DNA from: Amphritea balenae
GTDB lineage: Bacteria > Pseudomonadota > Gammaproteobacteria > Pseudomonadales > Balneatricaceae
Length of the DNA: 64,000 nucleotides
NCBI RefSeq assembly: GCF_003858655.1
Contig: NZ_RQXV01000008.1
Span: 62,001 to 126,000, forward strand
Direction: 5' to 3'
Part shown: one piece after another, positions 46,633 through 56,493 of the stretch
Layout of the letters: each line of letters begins with the position of its first letter
Numbering within the stretch: position 1 is the first letter of the stretch
Notes under the pieces: model-generated
What the model was told of the DNA's origin: nothing
Seen by the model: the letters and a program-made list of their open reading frames with translations, nothing else
The model's database searches: none
Made by a program: the position numbers and the translations under genes

Positions 46633-48332
46633 AATACCGCCTTACTTACTTCTACCAGTTTATGTAATGGCTTAACCAGCTCTCCAGAATTCAACTGACT
46701 CAAACTAGGTTTGATTATCTTTAAGAGGCTACGCATACGAAGTGCTTTTTTCTTTTGAAGATAGTCGATTGCACTGGATTCACTTTGTTTGTTGAATGCA
46801 GCAAGAATAGGTGCGGATAACTCACTAACAAGGTCTGACTCTAAGTCAATTTTGGATAAGTATATCCCGTTACCGTTTACTTCATCCGAAACTGTTTTCC
46901 AGTCACCATTATCAATGGTTTCTTGCGGTAGGATATTTCTATCACTATGTTCAAATGGTTCAAGATTAGCCAATTTTAAGCAGCGATTAATTCCCGCATA
47001 TTGCCACAGGTCATGATCACGAATCTTTGATATATCATTGTCTGTTCTCATCACCCAAGGAACTTCTAAAGCATTCAAAATTCCGACATATATCTTAAAT
47101 GCAATACCATCAACTGAAAGAATTGAAAGGTTTTCATAGTCAAAATCAATACTTAATTGTTCAGCAAGCTCACGGTAAAAGAGGACCTCTGATGGACCTT
47201 CAACAAGAAACACTCCGTTTGAAAAGAAGACTTCCGCAGGCAAGATACTCATGCGATAGCTCATATCTTCCCAGCCTTCAGAAATACAATCAGAACACCC
47301 ATTACTCGCCGCAATAGTCGCGCCATTTTTTGCTAGTAGTCGTATTATAGAGTCAGGCTTAAAGTTGACTGCTATCTGAGGTGAGTGAGATGAAATAATT
47401 GTCTGACCAGGCAACTCACTGACAAGATAGCTTGCCAACTTTCTTTGTTGATGTGGATGTAAATGGGCCTCAGGCTCTTCGATTACATAAAATACTACTT
47501 CATGTTCTGTATCGTGCTCAATAACGCTCTTTGCTTTCCAAAGAGCCAATAGTATTTGGTTGTTACGGCCATCCCCGCCAAGCATAACATTAGAACCATT
47601 TGTAGCAGCACCAAGTTGAAGTTTGTCTATAAAGTCATTCACTTCGATAGCACCAGTATCTAATTGAACTTCATAGTTAACGTGATGGTGAGCTAGTTTT
47701 TTAAGTTCACTATTAACATCGTTCGTTGCCGAGCTTACATATTTTAATTGTGATATTTTGCCATTAAGTATGTTCAGGTCATCACTGATTTCAGAAAGTA
47801 ACGCTTCATCAACCTTTGCATCCTCTTCGTTTAATAACTGTTGAGCTATGCGTAATAATTGCTTCTTTTCTTTTCGAATAAATCGTTCAAGGTCCCGCTG
47901 AGACTGGATGTATTTAAGATTCATATATTTAAGATAGAATCTACTCGACACCTCTTGAAGCTCCTCCAATGAACTTCCAACAAAAATTTTGTAGCTTAGA
48001 TCTGATTTTGTAGCAATGTACTTGATGATTGTTTCACCATCATCGCTCACATTACCTTTTAGTATTGATAAAACAGCATCTTCAGATATGTTTCTGAATA
48101 TAATCGTAACTTCAGCCTGTTCAGCAATACCTTCGTTACCGATATGAAAATCAAGCTCAGATGGCTCGATATCAGCTTCCGATAGGCTTTTATCAAGAAG
48201 TATTCGTAACGCATGTAGCATGTTGCTCTTGCCAATATCGTTTGAGCCAATAGCCAAAGTGCAAGCTTTGAAGTTAATACGCGCGTCTAAAAAATTTCTA
48301 AAACCTTTCAAATGCAGTGATGAAATTTCCAA
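46629..48332 (-). CDS. gajA: Gabija anti-phage protein GajA (OLD-family ATPase-TOPRIM nuclease)
   Basis: This 567-residue protein has an N-terminal ABC-type ATPase: Walker A AIGSNDIGKSN (27-37), Walker B VIEEPEAHLHPHQQRKL (about 284-300) and the SSHSPQ switch. The C-terminal TOPRIM nuclease has FLVEGPSE (Glu, about 378) and MRTDND (Asp-x-Asp, about 432). Length and order match GajA, a nicking nuclease controlled by nucleotide levels. It starts with TTG 48332, chosen because AAGGA lies 7 nt upstream. It overlaps gajB. Confidence 0.88.
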   Translation of the reverse strand: MEISSLHLKGFRNFLDARINFKACTLAIGSNDIGKSNMLHALRILLDKSLSEADIEPSELDFHIGNEGIAEQAEVTIIFRNISEDAVLSILKGNVSDDGETIIKYIATKSDLSYKIFVGSSLEELQEVSSRFYLKYMNLKYIQSQRDLERFIRKEKKQLLRIAQQLLNEEDAKVDEALLSEISDDLNILNGKISQLKYVSSATNDVNSELKKLAHHHVNYEVQLDTGAIEVNDFIDKLQLGAATNGSNVMLGGDGRNNQILLALWKAKSVIEHDTEHEVVFYVIEEPEAHLHPHQQRKLASYLVSELPGQTIISSHSPQIAVNFKPDSIIRLLAKNGATIAASNGCSDCISEGWEDMSYRMSILPAEVFFSNGVFLVEGPSEVLFYRELAEQLSIDFDYENLSILSVDGIAFKIYVGILNALEVPWVMRTDNDISKIRDHDLWQYAGINRCLKLANLEPFEHSDRNILPQETIDNGDWKTVSDEVNGNGIYLSKIDLESDLVSELSAPILAAFNKQSESSAIDYLQKKKALRMRSLLKIIKPSLSQLNSGELVKPLHKLVEVSKAVL

Positions 48333-48400
48333 CTTATTTTCCTTATCAAAGTCTCAGGTTTGGGCTAACTTCTTGTTACGTTCCCGCAAACCAATGCAAT

Positions 48401-50521
48401 TTAGTTCTCAATATATAACTCAGTTATTTTCTGAAGAATCGACTTCTTCGAAGACTCTGAATTGTTCAATAGGTCAAAGGTCAAGCTACTAAAGAAGATT
48501 TGCGTTACAGGCTGTTCCAGCGGAGCAAGCTTGTTGCCCTCTCTATCGAACACAAGAACATTCCTAGTCAAACTCTGCTTATCCATCGTTTCCTGAGCAG
48601 GTTGCTGCTTTGTCACAAAGTATCTTGCACCATCCGTACCACAATCTTGGATAAAGGTCCTATATCTAGTTCCTTTTGAGCTGTAGGTCAGATAGTAAGG
48701 TAAAGGAGTCTCTTCTACTTTATTCGTCCTAGAGATCCCTTCAGCAGTGCGACTTCTCTCTACATTGTCGAATGCAGTATTACCAATGACGTTTGGCACT
48801 CTTGCTGAGTGATAGGAATTAAGAATCTGTCCCGAATCTTTGTCATGGATGAAGAAATGGTTATCCCTCAGACCTTCGAATATTGAGTCCGCCCAAGGCA
48901 TAGTAACTGGCTGCAAGAAGTCGTATTCAAAGCTGAAACGACCAGCTGTCTGATCGTCATACCTTTTATGCGAATTGATCTTTACTCCTGGCTCCCCAGT
49001 TGTGACACCAACTACAGAGACGTAAGTTCGATACCTGCGTCCCAAATTGAATCTACGAACATAGAACAACTCGAGATTCGCTTCAGGAAGAGAAAAACCT
49101 GAAACCTGTTTCTTACGAAACACTGATTCTTTCAGCCATATTTCATTTCGTACTTTCTTGATGATATTTTTATTGAGCTTCTTCAGTTCTAATGACGAAT
49201 CAGCTGTATCCCCACCAGCGGACTTTACTTTCTTTGAAACTTTAAAGACATCAACGCCCTGCATCACACACGAGATCTCTTGGGATAATCGTTCTAACTT
49301 TGCTTCAGTGTAATAATCCAATTCGATATCAGATTGAGAAGTCTTCTTAGCAAGTGCTTTAGAGAATGACTTCAGTTCTTTGCCTTCACTCTGTATACGA
49401 ATACTCGTACCCTTTGACCTATTCAGTTGATTCACCACCAAATAGTTCTTATCGTTTCTTTCGATTGCCGCCATGCTTGGCGCATCATGCAGAGGGATAA
49501 CTGATGAAGCGTTAAACTCTGTCAGAAGATGGTCATGAAATGAGCTTTTGATTTCATCTGTTTCATAACAGCTTAGGCAATCTATAATCACCAACTCATC
49601 GCTATATGACTGGTCAGGGTTAACAAACTCTTCACAGACATGATCCGCACAGAACACCACGGGTTCGTGATTAATACCAGCTTCTGAGAAGATACTAATT
49701 ATCTTGTTTTGAATATCTATTTGATGATAATTGACTGAGTTGTCATAACGCGAGAGTAGCTTTTTCTCTTCATCCTCACGTGCCTTCAGAGTCAACCCCA
49801 TATAAACACGCTGCGACTCTTTTGTGGCATTTAAGCGTTCATTGACCCTAAACATGCTCTTCTTAGAACGAAAGACTATCGCTCCGTGCTCACCTTCAGC
49901 TACGAAAGTATCTACAAGAGAGCAATCAAAAACTTCTCGATGAAGAGAAAGAGAGATCTCATCAAAATCTGAATAATAGATCTCATAGCTGAGCGCTTCG
50001 ATAATGACATTACCATCAGATTTCGTATCTCGAATGAATGCTCCAACAAACATCTCATCGTTATACAGCGCTGGCTGTATATCATAAATTTCAGCAGCTT
50101 CTTCTAGGTAATCGAGCTTTATCAGTAACGATAGAAGCACCTGGACTGCTTTTTGCACAGATATACTATTCTCTTCAAGCTCAACAAGTAGGCCATCCGT
50201 ATTAGTGGGCTTATTCCCAAGGTAGAAAAAAACTGCTTTTGATTGGGTTATTCTCCCACGTGAATACTTCACCTCAGTCTTAGAATCTAGTCCGAGCTCG
50301 GTACGGATATATTGCTTTATTGCACGATCAAAACGTCTAAAGTACTTTTCATTCCCTTCACCAGACTCTCTTTGACAGACCAATATACCGAAACACACCT
50401 TTCCTAACGGCCTATCAAACTCTACCAGCCGATGAATTACATCATCAATTGAATCACTAACACTCAGCATATTAGTACGTGCTACGGGTGATCCCTCAAC
50501 TGGCTTAAAAATGCTATTCAT
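48401..50521 (-). CDS. Candidate DdmE-like Argonaute-type partner protein
   Basis: This 706-residue protein has no motif that I can recognise with certainty. Its layout is Argonaute-like: an N-terminal domain with SLSLHREVF-type strands (about 175-200), a central alpha/beta part (DELVIIDCLSCYE then SSVIPLHDAP and YLVVNQLNRSKG, about 300-380), and a C-terminal region rich in Tyr/Arg (RYRTYVSVV, TRYRTFIQ). No DEDX catalytic tetrad is obvious. It lies 7 bp downstream of a helicase-nuclease gene. DdmE of Vibrio cholerae is an inactive pAgo of similar size in the same gene order; a PIWI-RE relative is the main alternative. Confidence 0.45.
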   Translation of the reverse strand: MNSIFKPVEGSPVARTNMLSVSDSIDDVIHRLVEFDRPLGKVCFGILVCQRESGEGNEKYFRRFDRAIKQYIRTELGLDSKTEVKYSRGRITQSKAVFFYLGNKPTNTDGLLVELEENSISVQKAVQVLLSLLIKLDYLEEAAEIYDIQPALYNDEMFVGAFIRDTKSDGNVIIEALSYEIYYSDFDEISLSLHREVFDCSLVDTFVAEGEHGAIVFRSKKSMFRVNERLNATKESQRVYMGLTLKAREDEEKKLLSRYDNSVNYHQIDIQNKIISIFSEAGINHEPVVFCADHVCEEFVNPDQSYSDELVIIDCLSCYETDEIKSSFHDHLLTEFNASSVIPLHDAPSMAAIERNDKNYLVVNQLNRSKGTSIRIQSEGKELKSFSKALAKKTSQSDIELDYYTEAKLERLSQEISCVMQGVDVFKVSKKVKSAGGDTADSSLELKKLNKNIIKKVRNEIWLKESVFRKKQVSGFSLPEANLELFYVRRFNLGRRYRTYVSVVGVTTGEPGVKINSHKRYDDQTAGRFSFEYDFLQPVTMPWADSIFEGLRDNHFFIHDKDSGQILNSYHSARVPNVIGNTAFDNVERSRTAEGISRTNKVEETPLPYYLTYSSKGTRYRTFIQDCGTDGARYFVTKQQPAQETMDKQSLTRNVLVFDREGNKLAPLEQPVTQIFFSSLTFDLLNNSESSKKSILQKITELYIEN

Positions 50522-50528
50522 CGATGCA

Positions 50529-53500
50529 TTATCCTTTCAATAGTTCTTTAAGAGTTCGGTTGATGTTTATCATCTGCTTTGCCACAGAGTCTTTGGTCTT
50601 CTGACCATCTCTAGACTTCTTGTCATAGTAACGGTGCACTATTTTGAATAGATTCAAGAAATACTGCGTACCTCCATCATGATTTTCTCTTCTGATAAAC
50701 AGCTCATTTTCATCATAGTGAGCATTCACATATATGAAGACTGGAGTGATACCTGCAGGCTTCAATACCTGAGAGATTTGTTCCATCTTTTTCTTGGACT
50801 TAGCGAATGTTTCATTGGAGTTTTTTTCCTGGTCAAATCCACTCGACCAGCTTTTCACATCAATACACAACATTCTGCCTTCAGATTTGATATAGAAATC
50901 AAAAAGTTCGTATGAAAACGATCCTATCTGCTTAAAACTCTCTTCAACTGTAAGAGGCTTTACCTCTAGACCATCCAGACATTTCTGGAAGATATACTCC
51001 CCTACATTACCTTTAAAGAGAGGTATAACTGCGGGGTTCGGAAGCAATTCTTGGCTCTCAGTGTTACTTAGAACTCGCAGCTCACCTAATATACCTAATG
51101 CAGTGCCATCTTCATTCCTTGAAGCTTTGTGATAGCTCGGAACAATTGATTCATAAGGTCTGTATACGACATTTCCACCTTTCATATCTGAAAGGTGATT
51201 GTGGCCTTTGCTCGTTCTGCAAATAACAATATTTTCTTCAGTATCTTCAGGCTTAATGTAGAGAGCATTTATAATTGAGCGCAGATAGTTATCTTCCTGC
51301 ACCTCAGGTAAATCAAGCAATCGCTTCACATATGCTTTGGGGTCAACAACACAATCAATACTTCTGAAAGCCTCATTCAGATCAACTGCAGTCAGATCTG
51401 CTGCAGTTCGAGCATCATTTAACCTACGCGTTTTAAAGTCATTCTTAAAGTAGTCATCTATAGAGCGCGCTTGCTTTCTTATATGCGCCTCGAACTGCTC
51501 TCGTTTCTCATCACCCTCAAAAGACCTTTGTTTGATGAAGTCCATACAAAAAGCCATGAGTTCATGATTAAGCAGTGACATACTTTCGATACTGAGTTCA
51601 TTGCCAGGTTTTTTTAGCTGTTGAAACTGGATGGCGATATCTTCAATGAGGTCTTCAGGGAGGTATATCTCCGTATTTAGCTTTGTATCCCTTCTCTCAA
51701 CACGACCTACAGCCTGCATTATCTGACTCAGAACAGCCATACGATGCTCATTCATAAGTATCTTGTAATTATCACCTGTCGTCAGATTCACATCGAACTC
51801 TCTAAGCTGGATCAGTTTTCCTGAGCTCGCGTAATGCTTGAGAAGCAGTACATAATTCGAAATGCTATTCAAACCTGAATCAGTTTTTATGGCGGAGTAA
51901 AATGGGCCATTTGCCAGTATTAGCCTTTCGAAGTCCTCAGTAATATCAGTATCTGTATAACGCACAAAGAGATTTAGTCCTGTCCCCGCACTCTTATACG
52001 AAGAAACGAAAGCAATCTTCAAGTTTTGACTATCAATCTCCAACCATTTGTCCATCTTCCCTGTTTTAGGTAACTCTGCATCAAACAATACGAGCCTGAT
52101 AGTGGACCGATCTTTAAATGGTGTGAGTTCTATGACTTTCTGACTTCCTTCATCGATGACATTCATGAAAGCTAAATTGGCAGCAGCAGGTGTCTTGAGG
52201 TAGGCTCTAAATGCCTTCGAAAAGTTATTCGTCAGAGAGAGAGTAAGTGTATTCTTACCTTCATATGCAGCTAACAAAACGGATTCCAGAACCCTTGCGA
52301 GCTCTTTCAGATGGTACTTATTCTTGCTTGCAAGATGTTTCTTTAGCGGCGTATGTAACGCTTTGAATATCCTTTTAAAACTCCTATCTTCTCGATTGCT
52401 GTTTATGACATCCTTATCCGAATCCTCAAAAGAAGAGATTTCAATCTTCCTATAGAGTTCTCTCTTCTTACGCACTTCAACCAGTCTTTCAATATCTGAT
52501 GAAGTTCTTGATTCAACTTGATACCCCAGGTTGTTTCGCGTATCAGTTCCAAATAGCTCCATAGGCTTACGAGCATAGTTACCGTTATATATATCACTGA
52601 AACCGCTGGTTGCACTAAGGCAGATCACCGAGTTTCGAGTCCCATACAAAATTCTATGCAAGGTTACTTCAGGGAGTTCTTCAAAAAGATCTAGCCTAAA
52701 ATTAACGAAGATCTTGTCCTTAAGCTCTGGGGCTTGATATGGAAGGGACTCCACTTTAAAGATTGAGAAAACAATCTTAGGCGTAAAATAAGTAAAGAAT
52801 TCATCAATGTAGAGACTATCATCATCAACCCTATCAAAGAGAGATGACAAACTAACCTTTGATCTCTTTGCTTTAGTAATGAACTGTTTGAGAGGTGAAT
52901 TCTGGTTGTACTCATTACCATCACTGATCATCGACTCAAAGTGCTCATCCTTGATCCTGGAGCATGCATAGAAGCAGCAAATAATCACCTGCATGATGTC
53001 ATACATGGTTGGATTAGGATCAGTCACTTCTTTCTCATAGTAGATCTGGCAAACAGTATCGTTATAAAGTGATCTTAAACGTATCTTCTTTAAGGCCTCC
53101 TGATTGAAAAACCTCTTTGGAGTCAGGCTAAATACGTTTTTACAAATCTGGATAACCTGCTCAACTTCTGAACTATCAATAAAGATATGCTCAACGCTAC
53201 TCCTGAACAGACTGAGAATTTCTATCAACGTATTATCAGATTCAACATTACACTTTGAACCGAATGTGTCCTCTAGATCTGCTATAAATTTCTTTTTTGT
53301 GTCATAAAAAGTTATTTCATCAGTACTTTGTGTGGTGCCTTTGATAGTGGATACAATCCTGTAGACAGCTGAGAGAATATGGTCAATTTTGAAATTGGTA
53401 TCAAATAGTTGCTTGTTACAGCTATTGAAGAAGAGCTCATACGCTACATGCTCTTCATCAACGATTAGAGTGAAATCAATCTTATGCTTTCTGAAGTAGT

Positions 53501-54980
53501 TGTCATGATCTAACACAAAGTAGTTATGCTTAAGAAAATCTACCTGCTGTTCGAACGCTTTACCGTTCATATCTGCAAGCATCTCTTCCTCATACCTCTT
53601 CTTTTGACCCAAGATGTAATCAAAAGGCATTGATGTGATGCCGACCTCACCATCATCGTTATTCACAGCAAGATGGATGTTGTAGTCAAATTTGCTGGAG
53701 GTTGCTAAGAGAATACAAGGAGTATACTTAGCCCGTTCAAATGGCAGTACAAAGTCTAAAATTTCAGCATAATAGGCAGCCACGTTATCTGGTTTACCCT
53801 TCTTGAGCGTTGCCTCTTTGAAGATCTTTTCCGATGTTAACCGTTTGCTCTTATCAGCTTTGATGTTAAGAATTTCTTTGGCAACAGCTGATAGCGTCTT
53901 GACCATGATATTGGCATTTTTCTTGAAGCTCTCCTTAGCCTCCTTTAAGTCTTCAACCGCCCCATTTTTCTCTAACCTCTCTATTTGGCTTTTCAGATAC
54001 TGGGCATTATTAACTTGGTACTTAAAACTGCCAATCAGCTTTTGAATACTGGAAGCCCCTTTTTTTTTCCCATTAAAGAAAGCAATCCAACGAGCAAAAA
54101 TGTCATTATTTTCTTCACCCGTAACCCAATTTTTAAAATCCAACCCCGACATATCGGGACGTGCAAGAAAACTAAGAATTGGAATTTTCTTGTTCTGAGC
54201 GTCCTCTATAAGCCCAGGATCAATATCTATCTGAGCCTTAAGAGGAGTGATAAAAATCAGATTTCGATGCCCATCTTCGATCTTTGAGGGATCGGTCTTC
54301 TCTATATACTGAGCTATTACACTGTATGATTTCCCTGTTCCTGTACCATCATTGGAATAGGTAACAGAGGGATTCAACTTGAAGTATGAATCGTACAATT
54401 TGCCGAGTTTCTCTCTGGCTTTGTTTATATCCTTCTTTTCATCTTCAGGAATTTGCTTGTTAGCCAGCTGATCAATATCAGTGCTCTCAAAATCCATTTT
54501 GAACTCTCCATCATGTGCAACTCTTAGTAAGCCTGAATCAATAGCAAGCTTCTTAACCAAAGAAAAAGGGTATTCATGGCTACTAGCAAGACGAATGACT
54601 TCGTCAATACAGAGACCTTCTTCGGCATATTTTCGGAATGAATCTAAAAGGCGTTGTTTCTCGTCCAAGGGTATAACTGGAAACTTTGGATTGACTGTCA
54701 AACGTGAGATTTCAGTTTCTGTAACACGCTTTACACCAAATTTCCTCGTCTTATGACTGTATTGGTGGTGGAATAAAAATCCCATTTTTGCCATTTGATA
54801 AAGAATTGCAGCTTCATCTCTTTCGAAGTTCCTAGGTTCAGAAGATGCAAACTCTTTATGAATTTTAGTCAGAACAGGAGAATGGAGATCAATCTCCTTA
54901 CCACAAGCTCTCAAGCCATCTAAGTTCTGACAGACAATCTGAAATAAGGATTCACGCTCAAAATTAGACCAATATGCCAA
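50529..54980 (-). CDS. Helicase-nuclease, DdmD-like
   Basis: This 1483-residue protein has about 200 residues of unknown N-terminal domain, then a superfamily 2 helicase: Walker A SNDGTGTGKSYS (about 209-220), motif II IVDEEHVA (about 505-512), motif III CLSATSGF (about 785-793) and motif VI QAVGRVERR (about 1088-1096). The C-terminus is a PD-(D/E)xK nuclease: GEYIFQK (Glu, about 1325), then FDFYIKSEGRMLCIDVKSW (Asp and DxK, about 1358-1376). DEEH instead of DEAH and the SAT spacing recall DinG/XPD-like helicases. Helicase plus nuclease upstream of an Argonaute-sized gene is the DdmD plan. It is about 300 residues longer than V. cholerae DdmD. Confidence 0.6.
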   Translation of the reverse strand: MAYWSNFERESLFQIVCQNLDGLRACGKEIDLHSPVLTKIHKEFASSEPRNFERDEAAILYQMAKMGFLFHHQYSHKTRKFGVKRVTETEISRLTVNPKFPVIPLDEKQRLLDSFRKYAEEGLCIDEVIRLASSHEYPFSLVKKLAIDSGLLRVAHDGEFKMDFESTDIDQLANKQIPEDEKKDINKAREKLGKLYDSYFKLNPSVTYSNDGTGTGKSYSVIAQYIEKTDPSKIEDGHRNLIFITPLKAQIDIDPGLIEDAQNKKIPILSFLARPDMSGLDFKNWVTGEENNDIFARWIAFFNGKKKGASSIQKLIGSFKYQVNNAQYLKSQIERLEKNGAVEDLKEAKESFKKNANIMVKTLSAVAKEILNIKADKSKRLTSEKIFKEATLKKGKPDNVAAYYAEILDFVLPFERAKYTPCILLATSSKFDYNIHLAVNNDDGEVGITSMPFDYILGQKKRYEEEMLADMNGKAFEQQVDFLKHNYFVLDHDNYFRKHKIDFTLIVDEEHVAYELFFNSCNKQLFDTNFKIDHILSAVYRIVSTIKGTTQSTDEITFYDTKKKFIADLEDTFGSKCNVESDNTLIEILSLFRSSVEHIFIDSSEVEQVIQICKNVFSLTPKRFFNQEALKKIRLRSLYNDTVCQIYYEKEVTDPNPTMYDIMQVIICCFYACSRIKDEHFESMISDGNEYNQNSPLKQFITKAKRSKVSLSSLFDRVDDDSLYIDEFFTYFTPKIVFSIFKVESLPYQAPELKDKIFVNFRLDLFEELPEVTLHRILYGTRNSVICLSATSGFSDIYNGNYARKPMELFGTDTRNNLGYQVESRTSSDIERLVEVRKKRELYRKIEISSFEDSDKDVINSNREDRSFKRIFKALHTPLKKHLASKNKYHLKELARVLESVLLAAYEGKNTLTLSLTNNFSKAFRAYLKTPAAANLAFMNVIDEGSQKVIELTPFKDRSTIRLVLFDAELPKTGKMDKWLEIDSQNLKIAFVSSYKSAGTGLNLFVRYTDTDITEDFERLILANGPFYSAIKTDSGLNSISNYVLLLKHYASSGKLIQLREFDVNLTTGDNYKILMNEHRMAVLSQIMQAVGRVERRDTKLNTEIYLPEDLIEDIAIQFQQLKKPGNELSIESMSLLNHELMAFCMDFIKQRSFEGDEKREQFEAHIRKQARSIDDYFKNDFKTRRLNDARTAADLTAVDLNEAFRSIDCVVDPKAYVKRLLDLPEVQEDNYLRSIINALYIKPEDTEENIVICRTSKGHNHLSDMKGGNVVYRPYESIVPSYHKASRNEDGTALGILGELRVLSNTESQELLPNPAVIPLFKGNVGEYIFQKCLDGLEVKPLTVEESFKQIGSFSYELFDFYIKSEGRMLCIDVKSWSSGFDQEKNSNETFAKSKKKMEQISQVLKPAGITPVFIYVNAHYDENELFIRRENHDGGTQYFLNLFKIVHRYYDKKSRDGQKTKDSVAKQMININRTLKELLKG

Positions 54981-55098
54981 GGTAGATATCCCTTCATATG
55001 CATAGACCGTCTGGGAATGAGTTATCTAGTATGCGAATTAACGTACATAGCAAGAGAAGTGGGCACGAAGACAACGACACTAATATCCATGTGCTAAG

Positions 55099-55127
55099 AC
55101 TGACCACAATCCCAGTGTCAGTTTTTT
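55099..55127 (+). terminator. Terminator-like hairpin in the gap between the helicase and toxin-antitoxin-like operons
   Basis: ACTGAC and GTCAGT pair around a 12-nt loop, then TTTTTT follows on the plus strand. All neighbours are on the minus strand, so it would stop antisense transcripts or insulate the modules. The 275-bp gap around it (54981-55255) has no gene. Confidence 0.5.
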
Positions 55128-55255
55128 TAAGAATATACCTTTATTATCAGTAATTTGACTATTAGTCTAATCGCAACCTGCCAATCTGTGCTTACCAAAA
55201 GCAGGGGGCAAATTGAATCCTATTCAACTTCAGAAAATCTTTATGTTTTGTGAGA

Positions 55256-55864
55256 CTAATCTTCAAGGTTTTTTAGGCGTTCCAACGCCTCTTCAGTCGA
55301 TATAATTCCGTTAGCGGCTAATGATGCCAGCTCGGATATCTCTTTAGAAATATCAAATCCTGATAGAGAGACATTGGCCGCAACATTATCTAGAAAAACA
55401 GAGGCTGCCTGGTTAGAACATAGGAGAGATTTACAGACTAAATTTCGTGGTTCAAAGAAGCAAATTGCATCTCCCCAGTAAATTGCCAAGTTGTTGACAT
55501 CAACACCTCCGCATTCATCGAGCAAGCAATAAGTACTACCCAGAAAGAAGTCATTCCACTCATCTTCTAGGTTTAGGCTTTTAAGAACAGTTTGAAGATC
55601 AACGTAGCGCGCTACATAGCCAGATCGCTTAGGAATCCTAGCTAACCAAACTTCATTTCCAGATATCAGCGTTATTCCGTTCAATTGACAAAACAACCTG
55701 CCTAGTCCCTGCTTCGACTCATGGTCTAGCTTTGTACCTGGCAAACAGAATCCATCTCTGAATGCTCCCCAATCAGAGGCTTTTCCTATGCAATTCAGCT
55801 GCACATGAAATTCTTCACTCATACCAACATCATCAATCCTATCCAACCTCAGGGGTTTAATCAT
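55256..55864 (-). CDS. Hypothetical partner of a ParS/MbcA-type antitoxin
   Basis: This 202-residue soluble protein starts at ATG 55864, set by GGAGGTGACT; a longer frame to 55909 overlaps the upstream gene and is rejected. It opens with KPLRLDRIDDVG and contains WLARIPKRSGYVARYVDLQTVL (about 77-98), a central Cys/Asp-rich part and a helical tail (EISELASLAANGIISTEEALERL). It lacks the Arg-Glu-Ser arrangement of RES toxins. Position directly after an Xre/MbcA/ParS-type antitoxin suggests toxin or effector, but the fold is unknown. Confidence 0.6.
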   Translation of the reverse strand: MIKPLRLDRIDDVGMSEEFHVQLNCIGKASDWGAFRDGFCLPGTKLDHESKQGLGRLFCQLNGITLISGNEVWLARIPKRSGYVARYVDLQTVLKSLNLEDEWNDFFLGSTYCLLDECGGVDVNNLAIYWGDAICFFEPRNLVCKSLLCSNQAASVFLDNVAANVSLSGFDISKEISELASLAANGIISTEEALERLKNLED

Positions 55865-55874
55865 AGTCACCTCC

Positions 55875-56210
55875 TTACGTGCACTGATACACAAGATAGT
55901 CAGCAACAACTTTTAACTGTGTCCCTGGATCAGAATAAATAACGTCTAGTGCTGTTTTGTTGTCGAAGCGCCCATTGGGCTTGTGTAACCAGCCGTTAGC
56001 CTGAGTTCTGTCACTGAAGAGTGTATGTAGTGACTCGTATATCTTGATCAAGCTCTTCAACTGTTGAATAGCAGCCTTGTTCAATGCAGGTCCAGAGCCA
56101 TCAGTCCAAACCAATCGTTCAAAAATCAGATCATCAATACCAAGTTCTTTCGCAATATTGCGTGATACTCTGAGCAGGCGCTTTTCCTCTGCGAGTGTCA
56201 GTTCTCTCAT
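55875..56210 (-). CDS. MbcA/ParS/Xre-type antitoxin (DUF2384-like)
   Basis: This 111-residue protein ends in the toxin-binding domain of this antitoxin family: LHTLFSDRTQANGWLHKPNGRFD followed by NKTALDVIYSDPGTQLKVVADYL (about 60-106), where the WL-x-x-PN and ALDVI segments are diagnostic. The N-terminal half is helical and may dimerise or bind DNA. Such antitoxins usually neutralise RES or similar toxins and repress their own operon. Its downstream partner here is not a recognisable RES protein, which is unusual. Confidence 0.75.
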   Translation of the reverse strand: MRELTLAEEKRLLRVSRNIAKELGIDDLIFERLVWTDGSGPALNKAAIQQLKSLIKIYESLHTLFSDRTQANGWLHKPNGRFDNKTALDVIYSDPGTQLKVVADYLVYQCT

Positions 56211-56220
56211 CTTCTACTCC

Positions 56221-56493
56221 TTAGTGGATCGATTGCCTTACTCGGGCCGCAATCACATCCACACAACCTCTCTCTAGTTGAGAGGCAACCCATTCCTCAT
56301 CGATTCCAAGCAACAGTGCGGTGACAATTAGCTTCGTAAACTCGAGCTCTTTCTGGGAATCAAGCTCAGGAGGACAGTGATTGAGTACCAACCTATATGC
56401 TCTTCGTTCGTGTCCATCAAATCTTAATTCTGTCATGTCGCTTCTCAGTTCGTTTGCCATATAAGAATTGAAGCACAAATCGTCACATTGCAT
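56221..56493 (-). CDS. Small hypothetical protein, first gene of the antitoxin operon
   Basis: This protein has 90 residues from ATG 56493, or 79 from ATG 56460; neither start has a strong ribosome site. It is acidic and helical (SQKELEFTKLIVTALLLGIDEEWVASQLERG), with no membrane segment. It lies 10 bp before the antitoxin gene on the same strand, so the three genes probably form one transcript. No family is recognised. Confidence 0.5.
   Translation of the reverse strand: MQCDDLCFNSYMANELRSDMTELRFDGHERRAYRLVLNHCPPELDSQKELEFTKLIVTALLLGIDEEWVASQLERGCVDVIAARVRQSIH

Noticed and set aside
55256-55864. RES-domain toxin
   Set aside because: The protein follows an antitoxin of the right family but lacks the conserved Arg, Glu and Ser blocks of RES toxins.
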